Assembly (NCBI GenBank): GCA_016787445.1
Contig: JAEUTQ010000028.1
Span: 32,243-96,242 of the forward strand
Direction: 5' to 3'
From: Bacteroidia bacterium
GTDB lineage: Bacteria > Bacteroidota > Bacteroidia > B-17B0 > Aurantibacillaceae
Length of the DNA stretch: 64,000 nucleotides
How positions within the stretch are numbered: the stretch's first letter is position 1; every line of letters starts with the position of its first letter. Shown here piece by piece: positions 43,446-54,555 of the stretch. The notes below the pieces were generated by a model. That model searched no databases. It saw nothing but the letters and a program-made list of their open reading frames with translations, and was not told where the DNA came from. Position numbers and translations under genes: made by a program.

Positions 43446-44336
43446 ATGAGAAGGCACTTAATTATTCTGCTAATACTGATTTCAACAACGTTGATTGGTC
43501 AGACTGTTTATGTTACTGATACAGGTAGTAAATACCATCGGAATGGATGTCGTTATTTAAATAAAAGTAAAAATGCAATTGAACTATCAAATGCAATTCA
43601 GGCATACGACCCTTGTTCAGTATGTAGCCCACCAACTAAAGTTAAACAAAATGTTAAGGTAAAAGACAACCCGAAAACCACTACAACAAAACAAAATAAT
43701 AGTACAGAAAAACAGAACACAAATTCTATACAAAAAAAGCAGGAAAGTGAAGGTGATTATTATTCTAGGCGAATTGAATATATTTTAGATAGTGCAAGTA
43801 AGGTCGATAATAAACATCCTTATAATGTTAATGGCAAATCCGCTAGTAACACTAATACTGTGCCTGTAAAGGATATGTCAACCGATACGGCTTTACTAAA
43901 TGCGCTAGCACGTCAGAAAAAGCAGTATGAGGAACGAATGAAAAAAAATGGCCAAACCTCATCTCCAATTCGGTTAGACCTCTCGAATGATGTGATTTAT
44001 ACTGAATCAGAAGATGAAATTTTTACTGTAGTTGAAGAAATGCCAGAGTTTCCGGGTGGCTCAATGAATATGAAGAAGTATATTCAAAGCAACCTTGTTT
44101 ATCCACCAAGTGCAACGAAAGAACGGATTAGCGGAAAAAGCTTTGTAAAATTTGTGGTAAATAAAGATGGTACTATAGGCAGTGTGCAAATCATAAAGGG
44201 TTTATCGGGTTGCAAAGAATGTGATGATGAGGCTGTACGTGTAGTAAAAAGTATGCCGAAGTGGACGCCCGGTAAGCAAAGCGGCAAACCTGTTTCTGTT
44301 TACTATAACATTCCAATTACTTTTATTCCTAAGTAA
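43446..44336 (+). CDS. Exported TonB C-terminal domain protein
   Basis: 296 aa. A signal peptide (RRHLIILLILISTTLIG) rather than the usual single anchor, a Cys-rich short domain (YVTDTGSKYHRNGCRYLN; CSVCSP), a long Asn/Thr/Lys-rich linker, and a TonB C-terminal domain (about 200-296: EEMPEFPGGSMNMKKYIQSNL; GKSFVKFVVNKDGTIGSVQII). The family in Bacteroidota often works outside the TonB-ExbBD route. It lies alone before a terminator. Confidence 0.78.
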   Translation: MRRHLIILLILISTTLIGQTVYVTDTGSKYHRNGCRYLNKSKNAIELSNAIQAYDPCSVCSPPTKVKQNVKVKDNPKTTTTKQNNSTEKQNTNSIQKKQESEGDYYSRRIEYILDSASKVDNKHPYNVNGKSASNTNTVPVKDMSTDTALLNALARQKKQYEERMKKNGQTSSPIRLDLSNDVIYTESEDEIFTVVEEMPEFPGGSMNMKKYIQSNLVYPPSATKERISGKSFVKFVVNKDGTIGSVQIIKGLSGCKECDDEAVRVVKSMPKWTPGKQSGKPVSVYYNIPITFIPK

Positions 44337-44463
44337 ATTATTTTAGTTCCATAAGCATAGTCTATATTGATTATAGAGGACGTTTACTATGTCTTGTATC
44401 GGAATCAGTTTGATGGAAATTAATAGACATAATGGGCTAATAGTGGACTAAAACCCAAAATCA

Positions 44464-44495
44464 AAAACCCTTAACATTTTATTGTTAAGGGTTTT
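44464..44495. terminator. Bidirectional terminator between tonB-like gene and tRNA-Ala
   Basis: A 13-bp perfect stem (44464-44476 with 44483-44495) and a T-rich tract on the plus strand; on the minus strand the A-run also gives T. Confidence 0.85.
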
Positions 44496-44505
44496 CTTTT
44501 TTATA

Positions 44506-44583
<78 letters not shown>

Positions 44584-44658
44584 GATTTAATTTTTGAAAT
44601 GAACATTTTGCGGCGGCAAATATAATACACAGTACTATATTTTACCGCCGAAATTTAA

Positions 44659-47418
44659 TTAAAGTTTGGCTTTTACTTCTACCATTTCGTATCCTTCAAT
44701 GATATCGCCAACTTTTATGTCGTTATATCCTTCGATGTTTAAACCGCACTCATAACCTGCGGCCACTTCTTTCACATCATCTTTAAATCGCTTCAAGGAA
44801 CCAAGTGCTCCGGAGTGAACTACAATACCATCACGAATAATACGCACTTTGGTATTACGGTTTACTTTACCATCTAACACATAACAACCCGCAATGGTTC
44901 CAACTTTGGTAATATTAAACACTTCACGGATTTCGATATTACAAGTGATTTTTTCTTCGAATTCAGGCGCTAACATTCCTTCCATAGCCGCTTTTACTTC
45001 GTTAATAGCGTCGTAGATGATAGAATATAATCGGATATCGATTTCTTCTGTCTCAGCTAATTTACGAGCGTTAGTAGAAGGACGAACCTGGAAGCCTACG
45101 ATGATAGCATTAGAAGCAGATGCTAATAACACATCACTTTCACTGATGGCACCTACTGATTTGTGAATGATGTTTACCTGAACTTTTTCAGTTGATAATT
45201 TCAACAATGAATCTGCCAAGGCCTCAATAGAACCATCCACATCACCTTTAACAATGATGTTTAATTCTTTGAAATCACCAATCGCTAATCGGCGACCAAT
45301 TTCATCTAATGTAATATGTTTATGTGTACGGATACCTTGTTCACGTTGTAATTGTAAACGACGTGTTGCGATTTCACGTGCTTCACGTTCATCTTCCATC
45401 ACGTTGAATTTATCACCCGCTGTTGGTGCGCCGCTTAATCCTAATACTTTAACAGGCGTAGATGGTCCGGCTTCCGTAACTTTTACACCACGCTCGTTGA
45501 ACATAGCACGAACTTTACCGCTGTAAGATCCGGCTAACATAACATCTCCAATACGAAGTGTTCCGTTTTGTACAAGAATGGTTGCAACGTAACCACGACC
45601 TTCTTCCATGGATGCTTCAATAATACTGCCGGATGCATGACGTTTAGGATTTGCTTTTAAATCCATCATTTCAGATTCCAACAATACTTTCTCTAATAAG
45701 AGGTCAATGTTTTTTCCTTGTTTCGCAGAAACTTCCTGACACTGATATTTTCCACCCCATTCTTCCACTAAAATATTCATCACCGATAAACCTTCACGAA
45801 TCTTGTCCGGATTTGCGCCGGGCTTATCAATTTTGTTGATTGCAAAAATCATTGGTACACCGGCAGCTTGCGCGTGATTAATCGCCTCTTTTGTTTGAGG
45901 CATGATGCTATCATCGGCAGCTACCACAATAATGGCAACGTCGGTTACTTTAGCACCACGTGCACGCATCGCGGTAAACGCTTCGTGACCGGGAGTATCT
46001 AAGAATGTGATTGAACGGCCTGTTGGCAATTTTACGTTATAAGCACCGATATGCTGAGTAATACCTCCGGCTTCACCGGCTACAACATTTGCTTTACGGA
46101 TAAAATCTAGTAAAGATGTTTTCCCGTGATCAACGTGACCCATTACGGTAACGATAGGTGGGCGCCATTCTAAATCTTCAGGTTTGTCTACTTCTTCTTC
46201 TTTAACACTTTCAACATCTTCGGCAGAGGCAAATTCAACTTTGTATCCAAATTCTTCAGCAACGATTGAAATAGTTTCGGCATCTAAACGTTGGTTAATG
46301 GATACGAATAATCCAAGAGCCATACACGTTGAAATAATATTCGTTACCGGAACATTCATCATCTGCGCCATTTGGTTAGCAGATACGAATTCGGCAACAC
46401 GAAGCAATTTCTTGTCAGCTTCCAGTAACTCTTGTTCTTCGGCTAATCTTTCACGTACTTCATCACGTTTTTCGCGACGGTACTTTGAAGTTTTAGACTT
46501 AGAACCTTTCTGACTTAATCGAGCTAAGGTTTCTTTAATTTGATTTTGAATTTCTTCTTCGGTTAACTCATGACGTGGTTTAGCTGCGCCTTTTTTACGA
46601 GGATCTCCATATTTTTCTTTGGCACGTTCCTTCGCTTTATCAGCTTGTTCTTTACCTACTTTTTTAATTTCCTCCTCTGATAAACCACCTTTACGAATAC
46701 GCTTGCGTTTTTTCTTATCGGCATTTAAATCAGCTTGTGAAGGTTTTTTCTTATCGTCCTTAACCGGTAAGTTAACTTTACCTAAAATTTTCGGACCGTC
46801 AAGTTTTTCGTAGCGTGTTTCAAGAAAATCAACTTTTTCTTCTTCAACAACCGGTGTTTCCGTAACAAGAGATTCAATAACAGGCTCTTCAACAACTTCA
46901 ACTTTCTTCTTGCCTTTTTTAGGTTCCTCTTCTGTTTTCTCGGCTTCTTTTTTCGATTTTTTATCCGGTTTAGTTTTGGTGTTGATGCTACTTAGATCAA
47001 CTTTGCCTAATACTTTTGGTCCTTCTAAATTATCGACTTCAGTTTTTACAACCTCGATTTTTTCTTCTTCAACCTTCTTTGTTTTGGTTGCAACTTTAGC
47101 AGGAGCTGTTTCTTTAATAACAACCTCCTCGATTTCCTTTTCAGCTTCTTTTTGCTTGGCTTTTTTATCATCCAAAACAATAGTTTCGCGTTTAACTTTA
47201 TTGATAGTTTGGGAAACCTGCTCAGCTTCTTCACGCGCACTTTTATCGCTTGAAAATTCTTTTAATAATAAAGAATATTCTTCCTCCCCGATTTTTGCAT
47301 TCGGGTTATTCTCAACCGGTTTGCCTTTGGCGGTAAGAAATTCAACTATTTTCCCGAGGGATAAGTTAAATTCCTTGGCAACTTTGGTTAAGCGAAGTTG
47401 TTTTGATCCTTCTGACAT
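44659..47418 (-). CDS. infB: Translation initiation factor IF-2
   Basis: 919 aa. An N-terminal IF2-N domain ([19 protein letters not shown]), a long acidic and Lys-rich region, a second IF2-N-like helix, and the G domain with GHVDHGKT (about 426), DTPGHE, NKID and the beta-barrel and C-terminal domains. It binds initiator tRNA and the 30S subunit. It is the last gene of the rimP-nusA-infB operon. Confidence 0.97.
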   Translation of the reverse strand: MSEGSKQLRLTKVAKEFNLSLGKIVEFLTAKGKPVENNPNAKIGEEEYSLLLKEFSSDKSAREEAEQVSQTINKVKRETIVLDDKKAKQKEAEKEIEEVVIKETAPAKVATKTKKVEEEKIEVVKTEVDNLEGPKVLGKVDLSSINTKTKPDKKSKKEAEKTEEEPKKGKKKVEVVEEPVIESLVTETPVVEEEKVDFLETRYEKLDGPKILGKVNLPVKDDKKKPSQADLNADKKKRKRIRKGGLSEEEIKKVGKEQADKAKERAKEKYGDPRKKGAAKPRHELTEEEIQNQIKETLARLSQKGSKSKTSKYRREKRDEVRERLAEEQELLEADKKLLRVAEFVSANQMAQMMNVPVTNIISTCMALGLFVSINQRLDAETISIVAEEFGYKVEFASAEDVESVKEEEVDKPEDLEWRPPIVTVMGHVDHGKTSLLDFIRKANVVAGEAGGITQHIGAYNVKLPTGRSITFLDTPGHEAFTAMRARGAKVTDVAIIVVAADDSIMPQTKEAINHAQAAGVPMIFAINKIDKPGANPDKIREGLSVMNILVEEWGGKYQCQEVSAKQGKNIDLLLEKVLLESEMMDLKANPKRHASGSIIEASMEEGRGYVATILVQNGTLRIGDVMLAGSYSGKVRAMFNERGVKVTEAGPSTPVKVLGLSGAPTAGDKFNVMEDEREAREIATRRLQLQREQGIRTHKHITLDEIGRRLAIGDFKELNIIVKGDVDGSIEALADSLLKLSTEKVQVNIIHKSVGAISESDVLLASASNAIIVGFQVRPSTNARKLAETEEIDIRLYSIIYDAINEVKAAMEGMLAPEFEEKITCNIEIREVFNITKVGTIAGCYVLDGKVNRNTKVRIIRDGIVVHSGALGSLKRFKDDVKEVAAGYECGLNIEGYNDIKVGDIIEGYEMVEVKAKL

Positions 47419-47470
47419 ATTTGTTTTTTACTCCTTTTCTTTTTTATTATAAAGCGCGTTAATTATTTAA

Positions 47471-48727
47471 TTATTCGAATTCAGACTCTAATACTCGTCT
47501 TAAATCAGAAATCGCTTCTTCTTCTAATCCTGTACGACGCTTAATTTCATCATCACTTAATTCAAGCACTGATTTTGCAGTATCGCAACCAATCGCTTTT
47601 AGTTCATCAATAATAGCTGGTTCAATTTCGTCTGCAAATTCATCAAGATCTACGTCTTCAGTTTCTACATCAGTGTCAGTATCACGGTAAACGTCGATTT
47701 CATACCCTGTTAATTTACTTGCTAATTTGATATTGAATCCGCCTTTACCAATGGCTAATGAAATTTGATCAGGACGTAAGAATACATCTGCGCGCTTATT
47801 TTCATCATCAATTTTAATTGACGTTACTTTAGCAGGACTTAAAGCACGTTGAATTAATAAACTTGAGTTAGCCGTGTAATTAATTACGTCAATATTTTCG
47901 TTTTTCAATTCACGAACGATACCGTGAATACGAGAGCCCTTCATACCAACGCAAGCGCCTACAGGGTCAATTCTGTCGTCGTAACTTTCAACGGCTACTT
48001 TAGCACGTTCTCCCGGTTCTCGAACAATTTTCTTAATGGTAATTAATCCGTCAAAAATCTCAGGCACTTCCGTTTCAAATAATCTTTCTAAGAATACAGG
48101 AGATGTGCGTGATACGATAATAGAAGGTGATCCGCCTTTCATTTCTACTTTAGAAACAACAGCTTTAACAGTATCGCCTTTTTTAAAGAAATCAGATGGA
48201 ATTTGTTCAGTTTTCGGTAAGATTAATTCATTTCCTTCATCATCAATCAACATGATTTCTTTTTTCCATACTTGATAAACTTCAGCAGTAATAACTTCAC
48301 CAACACGTTCTTTATATTTGTTATATACTTCGCTCTTTTCAAGCTCAAGGATTTTTTGAACTAAATTCTGACGGATGGCTAATACAGCGCGGCGTCCAAA
48401 ATCTTCCAATTTTACAGGTTCAGACACATCTTCTCCAATTTCAAAATCAGGTTCAATTTTTTTAGCATCCGTTAAACTGATGTGGCGGTTTTCATCGTAA
48501 TCAAAAGAATCTTCAGCAAACTCATCATCAACAATCTGACGGTTTTTCCAGATTTCAATATCACCTTTATCGGGGTTAACAATGATGTCAAAATTTTTAT
48601 CGGTGCCAAATCTTTTCACAAGCATGCTGCGAAAAACGTCTTCAATGATACTCATTAATGTAGCACGATCGATGTTTTTGATGTCTTTAAACTCCGAAAA
48701 CGATTCAATTAAGTTTGCGCCTTCCAT
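47471..48727 (-). CDS. nusA: Transcription termination/antitermination factor NusA
   Basis: 418 aa. An N-terminal RNA polymerase-binding domain, S1 domain (GEVITAEVYQVWKKEIMLID), two KH domains (DPVGACVGMKGSRIHGIVREL; DQISLAIGKGGFNIKLAS), and a C-terminal acidic helix-hairpin-helix (DELKAIGCDTAKSVLEL). It binds RNA polymerase and nascent RNA. Confidence 0.97.
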   Translation of the reverse strand: MEGANLIESFSEFKDIKNIDRATLMSIIEDVFRSMLVKRFGTDKNFDIIVNPDKGDIEIWKNRQIVDDEFAEDSFDYDENRHISLTDAKKIEPDFEIGEDVSEPVKLEDFGRRAVLAIRQNLVQKILELEKSEVYNKYKERVGEVITAEVYQVWKKEIMLIDDEGNELILPKTEQIPSDFFKKGDTVKAVVSKVEMKGGSPSIIVSRTSPVFLERLFETEVPEIFDGLITIKKIVREPGERAKVAVESYDDRIDPVGACVGMKGSRIHGIVRELKNENIDVINYTANSSLLIQRALSPAKVTSIKIDDENKRADVFLRPDQISLAIGKGGFNIKLASKLTGYEIDVYRDTDTDVETEDVDLDEFADEIEPAIIDELKAIGCDTAKSVLELSDDEIKRRTGLEEEAISDLRRVLESEFE

Positions 48728-48741
48728 GATTTCTGTTTTTT

Positions 48742-49209
48742 TTAAAATTTAAGTTTGATTTTTGATTCTTTTATATTGTTTAATTGTATTTGATGTTCTT
48801 TAGTCACATTTATCTTTCCTTTGCCAACCGGTTTGTTTTCGCGGCTTACTGTTTCAATTATAATACTGCCCGACGAATCCACCGCCTTTAAAGTGCCGGT
48901 TATTTTGGAAGCATCCGTTAGTACTATCTCAAAATCGCGACCAATGTGTTTATTGTACTGACGCGCCATTTTAATGGGTTTTGTTGCGTCAGGCGAACTT
49001 ACTTCCAGCGAAAAATCTTCTTTTTCTCTGTCAAGGCTCCCTTCAATATGGCGACTTATACTTACACAGTCGTTAATCCCAATTCCATTGTCACCATCCA
49101 CATAAACCTCAATTTTATTACCCGGCAGCACTTTAATATCTACCAGAAACAAGGAAGTGCCTTGAAGTTTCTCGTTCGCCAATTCTGCTATCTGCTCTTT
49201 CGTTATCAT
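48742..49209 (-). CDS. rimP: Ribosome maturation factor RimP
   Basis: 155 aa of the RimP fold: an N-terminal domain (VYVDGDNGIGINDCVSISRHIE) with LEVSSPD, and an SH3-like C-terminal domain. It helps assemble the 30S subunit and starts the standard rimP-nusA-infB operon. A terminator-like hairpin precedes its start by 11 nt. Confidence 0.95.
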   Translation of the reverse strand: MITKEQIAELANEKLQGTSLFLVDIKVLPGNKIEVYVDGDNGIGINDCVSISRHIEGSLDREKEDFSLEVSSPDATKPIKMARQYNKHIGRDFEIVLTDASKITGTLKAVDSSGSIIIETVSRENKPVGKGKINVTKEHQIQLNNIKESKIKLKF

Positions 49210-49220
49210 TTGATTTTGGC

Positions 49221-49252
49221 AAAAAAAGAGGGGACTTTCCGTCCCCTTTTTC
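49221..49252 (-). promoter_or_regulatory. Terminator-like hairpin in the rimP leader
   Basis: On the minus strand a GGGGAC/GTCCCC stem (49246-49241 with 49235-49230), a 5-nt loop and a T-rich tract (49229-49221) end 11 nt before the rimP ATG. No gene lies upstream on this strand for at least 200 bp, so it could be an attenuator in the operon's own leader. Confidence 0.55.
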
Positions 49253-49413
49253 TATCATTATTATTTTCGCCTACAAAATTAACAATATTTTGTTCAATAA
49301 AAAAAATAATTTTATCGAACCTTTTGCCTTATTAGTCGTAATATTATTACAGATTTGCCTCCCATTTGTACTTAAAAAGAGTAATAAGCATAATGCTTTA
49401 AATATATATTCCT

Positions 49414-49731
49414 ATGAAAAACAGTTTAATAAATAGAATGTGGCTGAAGCGTTTTTTAGCGCTTAACATTCTGCTTTTCAGTTCTTTATTTGCTAATGCG
49501 GATTTTGGCGGAAAGTTAAAAAACACCGTAAGTAAAGAGTTTAACAGCTTAACAGGTATTTATATAATGGGCGGGCTTATCGGTGCAGGATTATTGATTT
49601 ATATCATTACGAATTACGTGTTTAAAGAGAAACAAGATCAGTTGCCAAAGGACGCTATGCAGCATTCTCAGCATAATCACCTGCGTCATAAAATGCGTCA
49701 TTCTCACCACAAAGACGTGAAAAAGTCTTAA
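49414..49731 (+). CDS. Small exported membrane protein with a His-rich tail
   Basis: 105 aa. A signal peptide or first helix (WLKRFLALNILLFSSLFANA), a second hydrophobic helix (IYIMGGLIGAGLLIYIITNYVF), and a polar tail with many His (HSQHNHLRHKMRHSHH) that could bind metal. It stands between rimP and acpP. No function recognised. Confidence 0.6.
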   Translation: MKNSLINRMWLKRFLALNILLFSSLFANADFGGKLKNTVSKEFNSLTGIYIMGGLIGAGLLIYIITNYVFKEKQDQLPKDAMQHSQHNHLRHKMRHSHHKDVKKS

Positions 49732-49864
49732 TTCTTACCTGATTATTTATTGGTTCACAACTTATTAAGGATATTGTTAAAAGTCTGTTCCTTAAAAAGC
49801 TTTCATTTATTTTGATATTTTACTGATAGCTCTATCTTTGTGCCAAATTTAAATTCTTTATAAA

Positions 49865-50101
49865 ATGTCAGACATAGCAAACAAAGTAAAATCAATTATC
49901 GTTGACAAATTAGGTGTTGATGAAAAAGAAGTAACTCCAACTGCAAGCTTTACTAACGATTTAGGAGCTGATTCTTTGGATACAGTTGAATTAATCATGG
50001 AGTTTGAAAAGGAATTCAACATCGCGATTCCTGATGAACAAGCTGAAAAAATTTCTACCGTAGGTGATGCAATCGCTTATATCGAAACTAACGCAAAATA
50101 A
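49865..50101 (+). CDS. acpP: Acyl carrier protein
   Basis: 78 aa. The phosphopantetheine attachment Ser37 is in GADSLDTVE; an acidic four-helix protein. It carries the growing acyl chain in fatty-acid synthesis. It precedes fabF by 18 bp. Confidence 0.97.
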   Translation: MSDIANKVKSIIVDKLGVDEKEVTPTASFTNDLGADSLDTVELIMEFEKEFNIAIPDEQAEKISTVGDAIAYIETNAK

Positions 50102-50119
50102 TCGTTAATTTATTTTCTT

Positions 50120-51373
50120 ATGCAATTAAAACGCGTAGTGGTTACCGGACTGGGTGCTATTACTCCATTGGGTAATAACGTTCAGGATTATTGGACTAAC
50201 TTAATAAACGGAGTTAGTGGAGCGGCAAACATTACGCGTTTTGATGCATCTAAATTCAAAACGCGCTTTGCCTGTGAGGTGAAGGGCTTTAATTTAGATG
50301 ACTATTTTGATAAAAAGGAAGCCCGTAAATTGGACGCTTTTTGTCATTATGGTATTGCAGCATCCGTACAAGCGGTTGCTGATTCAGGCATTGACCAACC
50401 CGGTATTGATAAGAATGAAGTAGGTGTGATTTGGGGTTCAGGTATTGGAGGTTTAGATACATTCCAAACTGAAACTTTCGCTTTTGCTAAAGGGGATGGA
50501 ACTCCACGTTTCAATCCTTTCTTTATTCCTAAAATGATTGCAGATATCTGTTCGGGCCATATCTCTATGCGTTTTGGTTTACGCGGTCCTAACTTTACTA
50601 CTGTTTCTGCTTGCGCTTCTTCAACATCTGCATTAATAGATGCTTTCACTTACATTCGTTTGGGTAAAGCAAACGCTATTGTGAGTGGTGGTTCTGAAGC
50701 GGCAATTAACGAGAGTGGTATTGGTGGATTTAATTCGGCGCAAGCCATGAGTACACGCAACGATGATCCAACTCGCGCTTCTCGTCCTTATGATAAAACC
50801 CGTGATGGTTTTGTGTTAGGTGAGGGAGGGGTTGCATTAGTGCTCGAAGAATTAGAACACGCTAAGGCACGCGGTGCAAAAATTTATGCTGAAGTAATTG
50901 GCGGAGGTATGAGTGCCGACGCGCATCATATCACTGCTCCACATCCTGAAGGCTTAGGTGCTACTTTAGTTATGCAAAGAGCATTAAGAGATTCGGGTAT
51001 TACGGCTGATGTGGTTGATTATATCAATACGCACGGAACAAGTACACCATTAGGCGATGGCGCCGAATTGAAAGCTATCGTTAATGTATTTGGCGAACAA
51101 GCTTATAAAATGAACATTAGTTCAACCAAATCTATGACCGGACATTTATTAGGTGCTGCCGGTGCCATTGAAGGTTTAGCAACTGTTTTAGCAATTAAAA
51201 ACAGTATCGTTCCTCCAACCATTAATTTCGAAACTCCGGATCCGGATATCGATCAAAAACTGAACTTAACAGTAAACAAAGCGCAAAAACGTAATATTGA
51301 TGTTGCTATTAGTAATACGTTTGGTTTTGGCGGGCACAATGCTGCTGTGGTATTCCGCAAGTATAATCCATAA
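50120..51373 (+). CDS. fabF: 3-oxoacyl-[acyl-carrier-protein] synthase II
   Basis: 417 aa. The condensing-enzyme motifs are the nucleophile Cys in VSACASSTS, THGTST (first His) and TGHLLGAAGA (second His). It extends acyl-ACP in fatty-acid synthesis. It lies between acpP and rnc. Confidence 0.97.
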   Translation: MQLKRVVVTGLGAITPLGNNVQDYWTNLINGVSGAANITRFDASKFKTRFACEVKGFNLDDYFDKKEARKLDAFCHYGIAASVQAVADSGIDQPGIDKNEVGVIWGSGIGGLDTFQTETFAFAKGDGTPRFNPFFIPKMIADICSGHISMRFGLRGPNFTTVSACASSTSALIDAFTYIRLGKANAIVSGGSEAAINESGIGGFNSAQAMSTRNDDPTRASRPYDKTRDGFVLGEGGVALVLEELEHAKARGAKIYAEVIGGGMSADAHHITAPHPEGLGATLVMQRALRDSGITADVVDYINTHGTSTPLGDGAELKAIVNVFGEQAYKMNISSTKSMTGHLLGAAGAIEGLATVLAIKNSIVPPTINFETPDPDIDQKLNLTVNKAQKRNIDVAISNTFGFGGHNAAVVFRKYNP

Positions 51374-51382
51374 TCTATTCGC

Positions 51383-52096
51383 TTGCTAAAGCTATTAAGA
51401 GGATTTACACTCAAAAACTCTTCTGAAAAAGAACTTTCAAAAAGTTTAAAAAATGTTTTGGGATTTACTCCCGGAAATATCTCTTTATACAAACAAGCAT
51501 TTTTACATAGTAGCAAGCGGGAGACCGTTAACAACGAACGCTTGGAGTTTTTAGGCGATGCAGTGCTCGGCGCTGTAGTTGCCGAATATGTTTTTAAATT
51601 ATATCCGTACAAAGATGAAGGATTTCTCACACAGCTTCGCTCAAAAGTGGTGAATCGACAATCTTTACAACAACTCGCGATTAAGTTTGGTATCGATAAA
51701 TATTTGAAGACAGGAATCAAAGAAACGGAGAAGGGAAAGTCTTCTGCTTATGGCGATGCTTTTGAAGCCTTGATTGGTGCCATTTATTTGGATAAGGGTT
51801 TTCCAGCATGTAAGAAATTCATTGTGCAACGTATTATCAAGCTGCATTTGAATTTAGACGAGTTAGCGAATACAGACTCAGACTACAAAAGCCAATTACA
51901 GATTTACACACAAAAGAATAAACTAAGTTTGGAGTACCGTTTACTGAGTGAAGAGCAACGCGGTCGGGATAAAATTTATACGGTTCAGGTGTTTATTAAT
52001 AATGAACCTTATGTGAAGTTTGAGCATTACAGTAAACGCTCGGCTGAACAGAAAGCGGCACAGTTAACCTTAGAACAACTTTCAATTATACCCTGA
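51383..52096 (+). CDS. rnc: Ribonuclease III
   Basis: 237 aa with a TTG start at 51383, the only reasonable start. The catalytic signature NNERLEFLGDAVLG (about 50-63), the second carboxylate region GDAFEALIGAIYLDKG, and a C-terminal double-stranded RNA-binding domain (DYKSQLQIYTQK to the end). It cleaves double-stranded RNA. It overlaps the convergent phosphatase gene by 11 bp. Confidence 0.95.
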   Translation: MLKLLRGFTLKNSSEKELSKSLKNVLGFTPGNISLYKQAFLHSSKRETVNNERLEFLGDAVLGAVVAEYVFKLYPYKDEGFLTQLRSKVVNRQSLQQLAIKFGIDKYLKTGIKETEKGKSSAYGDAFEALIGAIYLDKGFPACKKFIVQRIIKLHLNLDELANTDSDYKSQLQIYTQKNKLSLEYRLLSEEQRGRDKIYTVQVFINNEPYVKFEHYSKRSAEQKAAQLTLEQLSIIP

Positions 52097-54524
52097 TTCC
52101 GATAATACAAATATCATCTACTTGAGATTGTTCACCACGCCAGGCTTCAATAGTTTGATTTAATGAATCGAGCTGGAATGTTAAGGGCTTTGAATTGATA
52201 GATAAAAGAAGCTCACGCAATTTTCCGTATTTGAATTTTTTTCCTTTGTCGCCGCCAAATTGATCGGCATACCCATCACTAAATAAATAAATCATATCGC
52301 CTTTAGTGAGGGATACACTTTCTTCTAAATACGGTTTTTTATCTGTGAAACCTCCAATGGATTGTCGGTTTGCGGCCAACTCATAAAGTGCATATTCATC
52401 AAATTCGAGAATGGTTTTCCCAACCGGTTTTTCTGATTTTTTTCTAATTAACCAACAAGGATTATGCGCTCCGGCAAAACTCATTTTGATTTCATTGTTA
52501 GTTTGATGAAACGTACAAAATGCTAAATCCATTCCGTCTCGCACAGTAATTGATGAGCGCAGAAGTAATTCTTCCAGTTTTTCATCCATACATTGTAATA
52601 CTTCAGCCGGATTCTTGCAATTAAATTCATTAATGGATCTGTTTAAAAGATTATAACCTAATAAGGAAATGAAAGCTCCCGGTACACCATGACCGGTACA
52701 ATCCACCACAGCTAAGTGTAAAGTGTTTTGTTTTTTCTCTATCCAGTAAAAATCGCCGCTAACGATATCTTTCGGCTTGAATAAGATAAAGGATTCGCTG
52801 AAGAAATCATTTAGAATTTTATTATCAGGGAGAATAGCATCTTGAATGCGTTTTGCGTATTGAATGGAGTCAACTATTTCCCTGTTCTTTTCTTCAATAA
52901 TTTCTTTTTGTTGATTAATCGCAATATTTTTATTTTCTACCTCTTCTTTTTGCTGTGTAATGATTTTGTTCTGCCGGGTTAGCGTTTCAGAAATTTTCTT
53001 TTTATTCCTGTAATTACGGAAGGTAACTGCCAATAAAACAAACATCAAAACAGAAACCAAAATGGCTGATATAGTGAAATACCTTTGCTTAGTTTGTTTG
53101 TTTTCAAAGTCTAATCTTTCCAGTTTAATTTGCTCAGCATTTTTTAAACTGTCAGCCAGACTCTTCTTTTCAAATTCGTAGGAAAGTGTTTTAGTAAGTA
53201 ATTCTTTTTTGGTTGTTTCGTTTCTTATGGAATCCGTTAAGGCTATCTGACGTTGTAAATAATAAAGCGCGTTTTTAAAATCTTTCTTGCGGTTATATGC
53301 TTCGTATAAACATTTGCAGGAAGCTTCTTCTCTTTCCGGGATTTGTAATTTTGTTCCTAACTCTAAAGCTTCTTTACAAATTTTAATGGCTTCATCAATT
53401 TTGTTTTTATACATAAAAACACTCCCGAGATTATTGAGTGCTGAAGCTACTCCGTTCTGGTCTTTAATTTCTCTTCTTACTGCAAGTGCCCGTATAATAT
53501 AATCTTCGGCCTTCTTAAGGTATTCGTTGGCTTTTTCTTTTTCATTATGCTTAAGCATGGAGTCGGTTAGAACATTATAGATGGTTCCTAAATTGTTAAG
53601 AGACGATCCAATGCCTTTTTTATCGCCAATGGCTTCACGTATGGCCAGAGCTTTTTCATTTGTTTCAATGGATTTAGGATAATTTTTCTCGTGTTGAAAG
53701 TATATGATGGCCATGTTATTCAACGCAACAGCCTCTCCTTTTTTATCATTTAATTCAAGATCAATTTCAAGTGCTTTGTTATAATATTTTAAGGCTGTTT
53801 TCCCATCACCTTGTTCAGCATGCAATAGTCCCAAATTGTTATAGGTTTTTGCTACACCTTTCGTATCTCCTAAGGAATCTTTTATCCTTAAACTTTCCAG
53901 ATAATAGTTTGAAGCGGCTTTATAATCTGCTTTTTTGCCGGCAATCATTCCGAGATTATTGCATGCTGCGCCTACAATTTTAGAAACCCCTAATACTTTT
54001 CTGCTGTTATAATTTAACATGAAGTATCTTTCTGCTTCGTCCAGATTTGACAAATTCATTTCCACATTTCCCAGCGTATTATTACAAGCCGCAATTCCTT
54101 GCTCATCTTTTGTTTTTTTATAGACTTCCAGAGCGGATTTGGCATAATGGGTAGCTGAGTCATTCTGACTTAAATAAAAAAATCCGTTAGCTCTGGTCAG
54201 AAGAGCAGTAGCGTGAAGTTTTAATCCTTTTTGGCGGAGCTTTTCGTTTTTTGATAATTGAAGTTTTTGCCCAATTAAATCATATTCTTTGATAAAAAGA
54301 AAGGCGCTGTCAACATTAAATAAAAGGTATTGTTCAGCAATAGCGGTATAGGCATTTGCTTTAGTGGAGTCTTGCGTTACAGTTTTAACGACTTTAAATA
54401 AGCTGTCTAGTTTTTGTTTTTCGCTTTGAGCCAATGATTTTTGACCAGCGATTAAAACTGTAAGTAATAGGAGAACGTAATTTATTTTGATGTTAAACTC
54501 CCTCATGCTATACAAATTTAGCAA
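52086..54524 (-). CDS. TPR protein with a SpoIIE/RsbU-type PP2C phosphatase domain
   Basis: 812 aa. A signal peptide, then about eight tetratricopeptide repeats (residues about 60-440, for example ACNNLGMIAGKKADYKAASNYY and TYNNLGLLHAEQGDGKTALKYY), a membrane helix near residue 495 (FTISAILVSVLMFVLLAV), a coiled coil, and a phosphatase domain (VSGDFYWIEKK, DCTGHGVPGAFISLLG, LFSDGYADQFGG). It probably controls a partner-switch or stress pathway. Confidence 0.88.
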   Translation of the reverse strand: MLNLYSMREFNIKINYVLLLLTVLIAGQKSLAQSEKQKLDSLFKVVKTVTQDSTKANAYTAIAEQYLLFNVDSAFLFIKEYDLIGQKLQLSKNEKLRQKGLKLHATALLTRANGFFYLSQNDSATHYAKSALEVYKKTKDEQGIAACNNTLGNVEMNLSNLDEAERYFMLNYNSRKVLGVSKIVGAACNNLGMIAGKKADYKAASNYYLESLRIKDSLGDTKGVAKTYNNLGLLHAEQGDGKTALKYYNKALEIDLELNDKKGEAVALNNMAIIYFQHEKNYPKSIETNEKALAIREAIGDKKGIGSSLNNLGTIYNVLTDSMLKHNEKEKANEYLKKAEDYIIRALAVRREIKDQNGVASALNNLGSVFMYKNKIDEAIKICKEALELGTKLQIPEREEASCKCLYEAYNRKKDFKNALYYLQRQIALTDSIRNETTKKELLTKTLSYEFEKKSLADSLKNAEQIKLERLDFENKQTKQRYFTISAILVSVLMFVLLAVTFRNYRNKKKISETLTRQNKIITQQKEEVENKNIAINQQKEIIEEKNREIVDSIQYAKRIQDAILPDNKILNDFFSESFILFKPKDIVSGDFYWIEKKQNTLHLAVVDCTGHGVPGAFISLLGYNLLNRSINEFNCKNPAEVLQCMDEKLEELLLRSSITVRDGMDLAFCTFHQTNNEIKMSFAGAHNPCWLIRKKSEKPVGKTILEFDEYALYELAANRQSIGGFTDKKPYLEESVSLTKGDMIYLFSDGYADQFGGDKGKKFKYGKLRELLLSINSKPLTFQLDSLNQTIEAWRGEQSQVDDICIIGIRV

Positions 54525-54555
54525 ATATTATCTTGAATAAATAGGAATACAGGAA

